A stretch of DNA of 15,795 bases, taken from NCBI GenBank assembly GCA_937893015.1, contig CALBJX010000070.1:1-15795 (forward strand), in the 5' to 3' direction. The DNA is from an uncultured Verrucomicrobiales bacterium. GTDB taxonomy: Bacteria > Verrucomicrobiota > Verrucomicrobiia > Verrucomicrobiales > Akkermansiaceae. Within the stretch, counting starts at the first letter, position 1. Each line of letters begins with the position of its first letter. Shown in pieces: positions 1 through 6,455 of the stretch. Made by a program: the position numbers and the translations under genes. A model generated the notes under the pieces. The model had not been told where the DNA came from, did not search any database, and saw only the letters and a program-made list of their open reading frames with translations.

Positions 1-53
1 CCCACGACAACCGGAACCACAATCCGGGGCTCTACCGCTGAACTATGGTCACC
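1..53 (-). tRNA. tRNA-His (GTG anticodon), 3' part cut off by window edge
   Basis: Read on the minus strand from position 53, the sequence begins GGTGACCATAG, continues through a D-arm (GTTCAGCGGTAGAGC) and reaches an anticodon stem CCGGA/TCCGG around the loop TTGTGGT, whose anticodon is GTG (His). The variable region and the start of the T-arm (GTCGTGGG) run into base 1, so the rest of the T-arm and the 3' acceptor strand lie outside the window. The leading G fits the extra G(-1) that is the identity element of tRNA-His; here it is encoded in the DNA, as in other bacteria. Confidence 0.95.
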
Positions 54-80
54 ATCTTCAACGGAGTCGTTGCGGAGGTG

Positions 81-108
81 AATATACAGGATTTTGCGGG
101 GATTGCAA
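81..108 (-). promoter_or_regulatory. sigma70-type promoter of tRNA-His
   Basis: On the minus strand, TTGCAA (108-103) and TATATT (86-81) are separated by 16 nt. Transcription would start near 74, giving a 5' leader of about 20 nt before the mature tRNA at 53. The -35 matches consensus at 4 of 6 bases and the -10 at 5 of 6, and the placement upstream of the tRNA is right. Confidence 0.6.
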
Positions 109-163
109 GACAAATTTAAGAAAAGTTTGAAAAAAGGGCGGAATGATGTCAAAAATTCCGCGC

Positions 164-192
164 TTGACGGGGCTGCGGGGGCGGGGTATGAT
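164..192 (+). promoter_or_regulatory. strong sigma70-type promoter for the DUF2157/GDYXXLXY operon
   Basis: TTGACG (164-169) and TATGAT (187-192) are separated by exactly 17 nt; each matches consensus at 5 of 6 bases. The start site would be near 199, leaving an untranslated leader of about 100 nt before the ATG at 300. This is much longer than the leaders inferred for other genes in the window. I see no strong hairpin or recognisable riboswitch in the leader. Confidence 0.6.
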
Positions 193-299
193 GGCGGGGT
201 AGGGGGCGTTTTCGTTTTAAGTGTTAAATGTTTGAACGGAAAAGGCGGAGGCTGTGTCTCACGTCCCTGAGTAGTATCTTTCATCTGACCTGATTGCTT

Positions 300-1484
300 A
301 TGAAACAATCCGATATTGAACGTATTGCCGCGGCGGGGCTGATTACGCCCGAGCAGCAGGCGGCGATTATCGAGTATTTCCACCTCTCGGAGGGACGGCA
401 CCGCCGCTGGCTGTTGCTGTCGCTCTGCGGGCTGGCCGGGGCTCTCATTTTGGCGGGCATCATCATGCTCATCAGCGCGAACTGGGAGCGGATTCCCGAC
501 CTCGTGAAGATGGGAACGGGCATGGCGCTGCTGGTGGCGTTCTGGGCGGCATGGGCTTCCTTGCGGAATTCCCGCCCTATCGTGGCGGAGGTCTGCGGCT
601 TTCTCGGCGCGGGGATGTGGCTGGCGGATATCTCGCTCTACGGGCAGATTTTCCAGCTCCAGAATCCTTTTGTGGAGGGCGTGTCGCTCTTCTTCTGCGG
701 CGTGGCGGCGATTCCCTTCCTCGTGCGTCAACGCTTGCTGATTGCCGTGGTGGTGGTGACGAGCTATGTGCTGCTTATCGGCACCTTTGATACGTCTCCC
801 CTCGACTCTTGGCTGAGTTTTGAGGCTTTCTACAATGCCTTGCCCTTGGTGCCGGTGTATCTGGCGAGGCCGGAATGTGAAATGCTGACGGCGTGGGCGC
901 TGACGCTGTTCTGGTTCCTTTTCGCGGAGCTGTGCGCCACGCGCGGGGCGGCCTTCTTCCGCGCCTACGGGTGGCTGGCGCTGCCCGCGACGCTGTTCAT
1001 GGGTGGTCTTTTAGCTGTGTGCAGCATTGAAGAGACAGATTTTTGCTGCCACCTGAGCCTGACGGCCGGTTGTGCGGGGGCAGGGCTGGCGGTGCTCGCC
1101 CAGCTGCTTCTGCGCCCCAAGTATTCCTCCCGCATCGCGCACTTGCTGGTGGCGGCGATGGTGGCATCGGTGCCGCTGCTGGCTTGCTACCCTATCCCGA
1201 CTCTGCTTTCCGTCTGCCTCACCTTCGGCTTCGGTGTGCTGATGATGCTTTGCGGTTCGCTGGCGGCGCGCGTGCTGTGGGTGAATGTCGGCAGTCTGCT
1301 CATCGCCGTGGCGGCCATTCGTCTCTTCGCGGATGTGCTCGGCTCCTACACGGAGAGCGGGCTTGTGCTCATCGCGGGCGGCGTGTTCCTGCTGCTTGCG
1401 GCATGGGTGCTGGAAAAATCCCGCCGCCGTTTGGTGGCGGGCATGGCAACAACTCAACCCCAAATCGCTTCCGACCATGAATAA
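300..1484 (+). CDS. DUF2157 domain polytopic membrane protein
   Basis: The product has 394 residues. A soluble N-terminal segment of about 36 residues (ERIAAAGLITPEQQAAIIEYF) precedes a first membrane helix at about 37-59 and the stretch ISANWERIPDLVK (58-70), which together are typical of the DUF2157 family. Further hydrophobic segments follow at roughly 71-88, 97-115, 127-160, 196-215, 222-241, 255-271, 280-297, 300-340 and 354-371, so about ten membrane helices are likely. The C-terminus is short and basic and then polar. I chose ATG 300; an in-frame TTG at 294 follows a stop codon directly, so the start cannot lie further upstream. No Shine-Dalgarno sequence is visible. The 3' end overlaps the next gene by 8 nt, so the two are probably co-translated. 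The molecular function of the family is unknown. Confidence 0.85.
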   Translation: MKQSDIERIAAAGLITPEQQAAIIEYFHLSEGRHRRWLLLSLCGLAGALILAGIIMLISANWERIPDLVKMGTGMALLVAFWAAWASLRNSRPIVAEVCGFLGAGMWLADISLYGQIFQLQNPFVEGVSLFFCGVAAIPFLVRQRLLIAVVVVTSYVLLIGTFDTSPLDSWLSFEAFYNALPLVPVYLARPECEMLTAWALTLFWFLFAELCATRGAAFFRAYGWLALPATLFMGGLLAVCSIEETDFCCHLSLTAGCAGAGLAVLAQLLLRPKYSSRIAHLLVAAMVASVPLLACYPIPTLLSVCLTFGFGVLMMLCGSLAARVLWVNVGSLLIAVAAIRLFADVLGSYTESGLVLIAGGVFLLLAAWVLEKSRRRLVAGMATTQPQIASDHE

Positions 1485-2247
1485 AATCGCTCTTTCTCTC
1501 CTCTCCGCCGTGGTGCTCGGCCAGCTCGCGTGGCTGGGCTGCAGCTACCACGCCCGCGTGCAGGAAATCGCGGAATCCCCCCACATTCTGCTGGAGGTGC
1601 GCCAATACGACCCCCGCGACCTCTTCCGCGGCGATTATCTGAGCCTCGATGTGGAGGAGGAGATTCCGCTGACCCCTGATGAGCCCCGTCTCGGCAAGAG
1701 CCTGTATTGGGACGCAGGCTCTGTCCCTAACTACAGTGCTACGGGGCCAAACGGAATCCCCTATCCCGCCCGAGAGAAACAGACGGAGGGGGCGACGCGC
1801 CTTCGCTACGGGTGGTACAGCAATGATGCCTCTTTCGTTGTTGGTTTTGTTCGCCCCGATGCGGAGGGCGTGTGGCACCTGAGCCGCATCGAGGCACGGG
1901 GCAGCAGCGAGGATGTCTGCCGCGAGGGCGAACGCCGTCTTCCCGCGCAGATGCGTGCTCATATCACCTCCTCCCGCGCACGGCTCTCGGCAGATGCGGC
2001 AGATGTTGCCGCGCTTCCCGTGTGCTCCGTGTCGCTGTGCCACTCTCTGCGGTACTATGTGCCCGAGAAGAAGGGCAATCTCCCGAGCCTCGCGTGGGAC
2101 GCCCCCGCCGAGAAGAAGGTTCGCGTGACGATGGAATGTGTCCTTCGCGACCGCAACGGCATCATCCCCGTGCAGCTCTTCGTGGACGGCGTTCCCTATC
2201 TCGAAGCCTACGAACGCTGGCAGAAGGAGCAGGGCGGGAAGGAATGA
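1477..2247 (+). CDS. GDYXXLXY-type membrane-anchored protein
   Basis: The product has 256 residues. The N-terminus (MNKIALSLLSAVVLGQLAWLG) is one hydrophobic segment that acts as a signal anchor or signal peptide. It is followed by an exported domain carrying DPRDLFRGDYLSLDVE at about 45-60, the hallmark of the GDYXXLXY family. A second conserved-looking region near the C-terminus (IIPVQLFVDGVPYLEAYE) fits the same family. The frame stays open upstream to 1285, but ATG 1477 is chosen because it gives the export signal and overlaps the preceding stop codon by 8 nt. In other bacteria this family is often encoded next to DUF2157 proteins, as here, so the two products probably act together at the cytoplasmic membrane. 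The role is unknown. Confidence 0.8.
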   Translation: MNKIALSLLSAVVLGQLAWLGCSYHARVQEIAESPHILLEVRQYDPRDLFRGDYLSLDVEEEIPLTPDEPRLGKSLYWDAGSVPNYSATGPNGIPYPAREKQTEGATRLRYGWYSNDASFVVGFVRPDAEGVWHLSRIEARGSSEDVCREGERRLPAQMRAHITSSRARLSADAADVAALPVCSVSLCHSLRYYVPEKKGNLPSLAWDAPAEKKVRVTMECVLRDRNGIIPVQLFVDGVPYLEAYERWQKEQGGKE

Positions 2248-2350
2248 ATGCTGTTGCATCATGGCCTGACGGATCCTTTCCGGTGCCCCATGAAGCGAAA
2301 TAAAAACGAGCCGCAACAAAACCAAATAGCCGAGATGTCTGATTCGTGAC

Positions 2351-2378
2351 TTGCTTTTTGCGGAGGAGTCGGTATAAT
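2351..2378 (+). promoter_or_regulatory. promoter of the secreted hypothetical gene
   Basis: TTGCTT (2351-2356) and a perfect TATAAT (2373-2378) are 16 nt apart. The ATG of the next gene lies 12 nt after the -10, so the mRNA leader would be only about 6 nt. The GGAGG-like bases at 2362-2366 are inside the promoter spacer, too far upstream to act as a ribosome binding site. Confidence 0.6.
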
Positions 2379-2390
2379 CGCCGTGCGAGA

Positions 2391-3374
2391 ATGCGGAATC
2401 CTTTTATCATCTTCGGTTGCATGGCGGCAGGATGCCTTTTCGGGTGTCCTGTGGCGGCGCATCCCGTTGAGCCTGCCGCAACGGCGACGTCATCGGCTAT
2501 GTCGCCGCAGGAGGTGATATGTCGCGATTTTCTGCAATCCGTGTCGGATTTGTGGTTCCTGCTTTCGGGTATCGGCAACCGCACGGAGGCCGATGCTCAG
2601 GCTGCACCTTTCACGGAGCTGGTTCACCGCATTTGTTTGTTGGATGAGCAGTTAAGCGCTTCTTCCACCGATTCCGGTCTTCCCGTGGAGGTGGAGGCCG
2701 AGGTCCATGAGGACGCCGCCGCTGCCGAGAGAGCCGAGATGTTGGATGCCTTGCAGCTGCGCATTTTGGAATCCTTTGATGACGTTAACGCGGAATTCCT
2801 GAGCATTTGCCGCGTGCAATGCTACGGCTCGGCCAAGCTTGCCAAGGCCTTCTCGGATGCATCGGAAACGGGCATGTTCTCGGAGGATTCTTTCCGGATT
2901 TTGCAAGGGTTCGGAACTTCCCTGTCGGATGCCGAGACGGAGCGCGAGCTCGCCCGTCGTCGAAATCTGGAGGCCCCCGATCGCGCCGTGCTGAGTGTGC
3001 TGCAACAGGTGAAGGATGTCGCCAGTGCGCAGGGCGCTGTTGCCACCCTCACGCAGTTGGCTGGTAGTCTGCGTCTGCTTGTCCCCGAGAAGGTGCTGGA
3101 CAACCGCTCCTTCTCCGAAGCTGCCCGCGCCCGCGCTCGCGCCGCATACGAGCCGATTTCCCCCCTGCTGTGGGGCATCCGCACGGAGTTGGTGCGCATT
3201 GCAGCTCTCCCCGGCTACGACACGGAATCCTACGATACTTTCTCCGACGCACTCAACAATGTCTTCGAAAACATCGGTGCGACGCATAGCGAATGGTTTG
3301 ATGATGTCTTCGATGCCTCTTTCCGTTCCGACTTGGATGAAGCTCTCCAAGAAAACGCCTCCCCTTCCGATTAA
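2391..3374 (+). CDS. secreted helical protein of unknown function
   Basis: I do not recognise this 327-residue protein. It starts with an export signal (MRNPFIIFGCMAAGCLFGCPVAA). Signal peptidase I cleavage after VAA-23 is the simplest reading. Cysteines at 10, 15 and 19 make a lipoprotein site (LFGC) possible, though the lipobox is poor. The rest looks mainly alpha-helical and acidic. An Ala/Glu-rich segment lies near residues 95-125, and a region with many Arg/Ala (ARARARAAYEP) lies near 245-255. No catalytic motif is visible. The frame is open upstream from GTG 2346, but ATG 2391 is preferred because it alone begins with the signal peptide and sits just after a good -10 element. It ends 27 nt before gatB. 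Confidence 0.65.
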   Translation: MRNPFIIFGCMAAGCLFGCPVAAHPVEPAATATSSAMSPQEVICRDFLQSVSDLWFLLSGIGNRTEADAQAAPFTELVHRICLLDEQLSASSTDSGLPVEVEAEVHEDAAAAERAEMLDALQLRILESFDDVNAEFLSICRVQCYGSAKLAKAFSDASETGMFSEDSFRILQGFGTSLSDAETERELARRRNLEAPDRAVLSVLQQVKDVASAQGAVATLTQLAGSLRLLVPEKVLDNRSFSEAARARARAAYEPISPLLWGIRTELVRIAALPGYDTESYDTFSDALNNVFENIGATHSEWFDDVFDASFRSDLDEALQENASPSD

Positions 3375-3389
3375 CACAGCTCTTACCTC

Positions 3390-3395
3390 TATACA
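3390..3395 (+). promoter_or_regulatory. -10-like hexamer 6 nt before gatB
   Basis: TATACA ends exactly 6 nt before the gatB ATG, the same spacing as at panC and glgB. No good -35 is present at 17 nt (CCGATT at 3367-3372), so this is a weak candidate. gatB may instead be read through from the upstream gene, which ends only 27 nt before it. Confidence 0.35.
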
Positions 3396-3401
3396 ACGCT
3401 C

Positions 3402-4871
3402 ATGCCTGTTTCTGATTATCTCGTGACCATCGGTCTGGAAGTCCATTGCCAGATTAAGACCAAGACTAAGATGTTCTGCTCCTGCAAGGCCGGTTTCGGT
3501 TACGAACCCAATACGAACGTGTGCCCCACCTGCCTCGGCATGCCCGGTGCGCTGCCCGTGCTGAATGAGTTTGCCATCGAGCGCACGGTGCTCACGGGCA
3601 TGATGCTCGGCTGCTCCACCCCGCCCGTCTCCAAGTGGGACCGCAAGAACTATTTCTATGCGGACATGCCCAAGAACTACCAGACGAGCCAGCTCGACCT
3701 GCCGCTCTGCATCGGCGGCGAGGTGCCGCTGTACACCTGGGCCTTCCCTGCGGATGCCAAGGTGCCCGCGGCGGAGGGGGCCGTCGTCCGCAAGGTGAAG
3801 CTCGACCATATCCATCTGGAGGAGGACGCCGCCAAGCTCACTCACTACCACGGCTACTCGCTGGTGGACTACAACCGCGGCGGCACGCCCCTCATGGAGA
3901 TTGTCTCCGCGCCCGACCTCACCAGCCCCGATGAGACCTACGCCTACCTCAAGAGTCTCCAGCAGATTCTCGTCTGCGGCGGCATCTCCGATGCCGACAT
4001 GGAGAAGGGGCAGATGCGCTGCGACGTGAACGTCTCCCTCCGACCCAAGGGTCAGAAGGAGCTGGGCGCCAAGATTGAGATGAAGAACATCAACTCCATG
4101 TCCGCCGCCCGCCGCGCACTCATTTATGAGATTCACCGCCAGGCGGAGGAGCTGGACATGGGTATCGCGCAGGTGCAGAGCACCCGCCGCTGGGATGATG
4201 ATCTGGGCGAGAGCATTGTGATGCGCACCAAGGAGAACGCCCACGACTATCGCTACCACACCTGCCCGGACCTCATCCCCGTACACACCGCGCCCATCGT
4301 GGAGAAGGTGGAGCCCCTCATGCCCGAGCTGCCCGATGCCCGCTACGCCCGCCTGCAGGAGCAATACGGCGTGCCCGCGGCGGATGCCGCCACCCTCGTG
4401 GCCGATGTCGCCCTCTGCTCCTACTTTGAGGAAGCCGCCGCGCTTTCCAAAGCTCCCCGCAAGGTGGCCAACTGGGTCATCAACGGCTTGCAGGCCGCCC
4501 TCACGGAGCATGAGCAGACGATTGCCGACCGCCCCGTGACCCCCGCCGCCCTCGCGGGACTTGTGGACATCATCGAGGAAGGCATCGTCTCCAACAACCA
4601 GGCCAAGGAAGTGCTGGCAGAGCTCTGGGACAAGCCTGAGGTGAAGGCAGCGGATGCCGCCGCCAAGCTCGGCTTCAAGAAGGCCGACAGCGGCGCACTG
4701 GAAGCCCTTGTGGAAAAAGTCATCGCCGAGAACCCCGACAAGGTGGCTCTCGTGAAGGCGGGCAACACCAAGCTCATCAACGCCCTCACCGGGCAGGTGA
4801 TGAAGAACAGCAACCCCAAGCCCAACCCCAAACTCGTCACGGAAATCCTGTCTGCTAAGCTTGGGTTGTAA
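3402..4871 (+). CDS. gatB: Asp-tRNA(Asn)/Glu-tRNA(Gln) amidotransferase subunit B
   Basis: GatB is the tRNA-binding and kinase-like subunit of GatCAB. It phosphorylates the carboxyl group of Glu (or Asp) on misacylated tRNA so that ammonia from GatA can amidate it. The protein has 489 residues, about the usual length. It shows the N-terminal IGLEVHCQ, the cysteines C26/C28/C41/C44 expected for the zinc site, KNYFYADMPKNYQTSQ near 82, HLEEDAAK at 138-145, and the family signature DYNRGGTPLMEI at 156-167. It also has the EMKNINSMSAARRA stretch that corresponds to the family's NMNSF region. The C-terminal third is the helical GatB/YqeY tail. Neither gatA nor gatC lies in the window, so the subunits are split in the genome. 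There is no Shine-Dalgarno sequence before the ATG. Confidence 0.97.
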   Translation: MPVSDYLVTIGLEVHCQIKTKTKMFCSCKAGFGYEPNTNVCPTCLGMPGALPVLNEFAIERTVLTGMMLGCSTPPVSKWDRKNYFYADMPKNYQTSQLDLPLCIGGEVPLYTWAFPADAKVPAAEGAVVRKVKLDHIHLEEDAAKLTHYHGYSLVDYNRGGTPLMEIVSAPDLTSPDETYAYLKSLQQILVCGGISDADMEKGQMRCDVNVSLRPKGQKELGAKIEMKNINSMSAARRALIYEIHRQAEELDMGIAQVQSTRRWDDDLGESIVMRTKENAHDYRYHTCPDLIPVHTAPIVEKVEPLMPELPDARYARLQEQYGVPAADAATLVADVALCSYFEEAAALSKAPRKVANWVINGLQAALTEHEQTIADRPVTPAALAGLVDIIEEGIVSNNQAKEVLAELWDKPEVKAADAAAKLGFKKADSGALEALVEKVIAENPDKVALVKAGNTKLINALTGQVMKNSNPKPNPKLVTEILSAKLGL

Positions 4872-4878
4872 CGCCTCG

Positions 4879-4892
4879 GCCCGACTTCGGGC
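4879..4892 (+). terminator. weak hairpin between gatB and panC
   Basis: GCCCG (4879-4883), loop ACTT, CGGGC (4888-4892) lies 7 nt after the gatB stop codon. There is no T-run after it (TTGCTCC), so it would be at most a weak terminator or a 3' end stabiliser. The base following the stem is the first base of the panC -35 element. Confidence 0.3.
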
Positions 4893-4921
4893 TTGCTCCT
4901 GCGGGGGATTTATGGTAGGAT
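4893..4921 (+). promoter_or_regulatory. promoter of the panC operon
   Basis: TTGCTC (4893-4898) and TAGGAT (4916-4921) are 17 nt apart, and the panC ATG begins 6 nt after the -10, so transcription would begin at or next to the start codon. An alternative reading is that AGGA at 4917-4920 is a short Shine-Dalgarno sequence with a 7-nt spacing; the sequence alone does not decide. Confidence 0.45.
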
Positions 4922-4927
4922 GCCGCC

Positions 4928-5773
4928 ATGCAAACGGCTCGAACGAAAGAAGAGTTGCGTTCCGTGTTGGCTCCGCTGCGCGGCGGTCGCATGGTCTTGG
5001 TGCCCACCATGGGCGCGCTGCACGAGGGGCATGCCACCCTGATGCGTCAGGCGCGTGAGCTGGCAGGGCCCAAGGGAACGGTGGTGGCAAGCGTGTTCCT
5101 GAACCCCGTGCAGTTTGACAACGCGGGGGATTTGGCAACCTATCCGCAGACTCCGCAGGCCGACCTCGATCTCTGCGCCGCTTGCGGAGTGGATGTGGTC
5201 TTTATGCCCACGCCCGAGGTGATGTACTGCCCCGATCGCTCCATTTCGCTGGAGGAGACGCACCTCTCGACCGTGCTCTGCGGTGCCCGCCGCCCCGGGC
5301 ACTTTGCGGGTGTGTGCCTCGTGGTGAACAAGCTCTTCAACCTCGTGCAGCCCACGGATGCCGTCTTCGGTAAGAAAGACTATCAACAGCTCGCCATCCT
5401 GCGCCGCATGGTGCGCGACTTGGATATCCCCGTCACGCTGCACGGCGCGGAAATCGTGCGCGAGGAGGACGGCCTTGCCCTCTCCAGCCGCAACACCCGC
5501 CTCACCCCCGAGCAGCGTGCGGAGGCCCCCCGCATCCGCCGTGTGCTTTCCTTGGCCAAGGTTGATTTTGAGAGCGGCACCGCCCCTGCCGATGTCTGCC
5601 GCATGGCGGAGACGCAGCTCGCCGCCATCCCCGGCGCCAATGTCGACTACGTGGAAATCGTGGATGCTGAGACGCTGCACGAGCCGACCGACCTCAAGCG
5701 CATGCTGCTGATGGCCGTGGCCGTATACTTCGGCGAGGTACGCCTCATCGACAACATCGAACTGCAACGCTGA
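4928..5773 (+). CDS. panC: pantothenate synthetase (pantoate-beta-alanine ligase)
   Basis: PanC joins pantoate and beta-alanine using ATP, by way of a pantoyl-adenylate, to make pantothenate for coenzyme A. The product has 281 residues, the usual length. It carries the HIGH-type nucleotide-binding motif PTMGALHEGH (26-35), the LNPVQF substrate loop, RRPGHFAGV followed by VVNKLFNLV, FGKKDYQQL, and the KMSKS-like region REEDGLALSSRN. These cover the whole family signature, so the enzyme should be active. The stop codon TGA shares one base with the ATG of the following ABC ATPase (TGATG), which indicates translational coupling. No panB, panD or other coenzyme A gene is nearby, so its operon partners are unrelated by pathway. 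Confidence 0.97.
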   Translation: MQTARTKEELRSVLAPLRGGRMVLVPTMGALHEGHATLMRQARELAGPKGTVVASVFLNPVQFDNAGDLATYPQTPQADLDLCAACGVDVVFMPTPEVMYCPDRSISLEETHLSTVLCGARRPGHFAGVCLVVNKLFNLVQPTDAVFGKKDYQQLAILRRMVRDLDIPVTLHGAEIVREEDGLALSSRNTRLTPEQRAEAPRIRRVLSLAKVDFESGTAPADVCRMAETQLAAIPGANVDYVEIVDAETLHEPTDLKRMLLMAVAVYFGEVRLIDNIELQR

Positions 5774-6432
5774 TGATTACCGCCGACAATCTGCACCGCT
5801 TCTACACCATCGGCAAGAAACAGGTCGAGGTGCTGCACGGGCTTAACCTGCACATCAAGCGTGGGGAGAAAGTGTTCCTCTGCGGCCCCAGCGGCGCGGG
5901 CAAGACCACGCTCATGTACACGCTGGCGGGGCTGGAAGCTCCGCAGCAGGGCAAGGTCGTCATCGACGGCGAGGATGTGTATGCGCTCTCCCTGCGCAAG
6001 CGCGCCCTCTTCCGCAACCGCATGATGGGCTTCATCTTCCAGAACTACATGCTGATGCCGGAGCTCACCGCGTTGGAGAACGCCTCCCTCGCCACCGCCG
6101 TGGCGGGGAAGGAAGCGACGGAGCGCGTGAAATTCCTGCTGGAGAAAGTCGGCCTTGCCGACCGCATGGACCACCTGCCCAACGAGCTCTCGGGCGGCGA
6201 GCAGCAGCGTGTCGCCATTGCCCGCGCACTGGCGCACGACCCCGCCATCATCTTTGCGGATGAGCCCACGGGCAACCTCGATTCCCGCAACGGCGGGCAG
6301 ATTCTCGACCTCCTCTTCTCCTTGGCGGAGGAGGGCGGCAAAACCCTCGTCACCGTCACCCACGACAGCCATATCGCCGCTCGCGGCGACCGCACCCTCA
6401 TCATTCGCGACGGCGTGGTGGCGGATTCCTGA
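5773..6432 (+). CDS. ABC transporter ATP-binding protein, LolD/MacB/FtsE type
   Basis: This 219-residue protein is a single nucleotide-binding domain. It has Walker A GPSGAGKTT at 38-46, the Q-loop glutamine at about 90 (FIFQN), the signature LSGGEQQRVAIARAL from 139, Walker B IIFADEP at 159-165 with catalytic Glu164, the D-loop GNLD, and the H-loop His197 in VTVTHD. The ADEPTGNLD wording and the length fit the LolD/MacB/FtsE group, whose members energise lipoprotein release, mechanotransmission-type export or cell-division hydrolases. No permease, MacB-type or FtsX-like membrane protein is encoded next to it, so its partner must lie elsewhere in the genome. It is translationally coupled to panC and ends 23 nt before the ClC gene. 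The exact substrate cannot be inferred. Confidence 0.9.
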   Translation: MITADNLHRFYTIGKKQVEVLHGLNLHIKRGEKVFLCGPSGAGKTTLMYTLAGLEAPQQGKVVIDGEDVYALSLRKRALFRNRMMGFIFQNYMLMPELTALENASLATAVAGKEATERVKFLLEKVGLADRMDHLPNELSGGEQQRVAIARALAHDPAIIFADEPTGNLDSRNGGQILDLLFSLAEEGGKTLVTVTHDSHIAARGDRTLIIRDGVVADS

Positions 6433-6455
6433 TCTCTTTTAACCTGTTTGCGGAG

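Noticed and set aside
244..274. Possible leader peptide (GTG at 254, six codons) in the DUF2157 leader
   Set aside because: The GGAGG at 247-251 is only 2 nt from the GTG, too close for initiation, and the reading frame carries no attenuation-like codon run.
2248..2349. 33-codon ORF beginning directly after the GDYXXLXY stop codon (TGAATG), with AAGGA 4 nt upstream
   Set aside because: It is hydrophilic, has no motif and runs into the promoter of the next gene. The AAGGA bases belong to the last codons of the preceding gene. Conservation would be needed to revive it.
2652..5138. Minus-strand open frame of 828 codons opposite the hypothetical gene, gatB and panC
   Set aside because: It runs across three well-supported genes on the other strand and its translation is His/Gly/Val/Leu-rich without motifs; GC-rich third codon positions on the coding strand remove stop codons from this frame.
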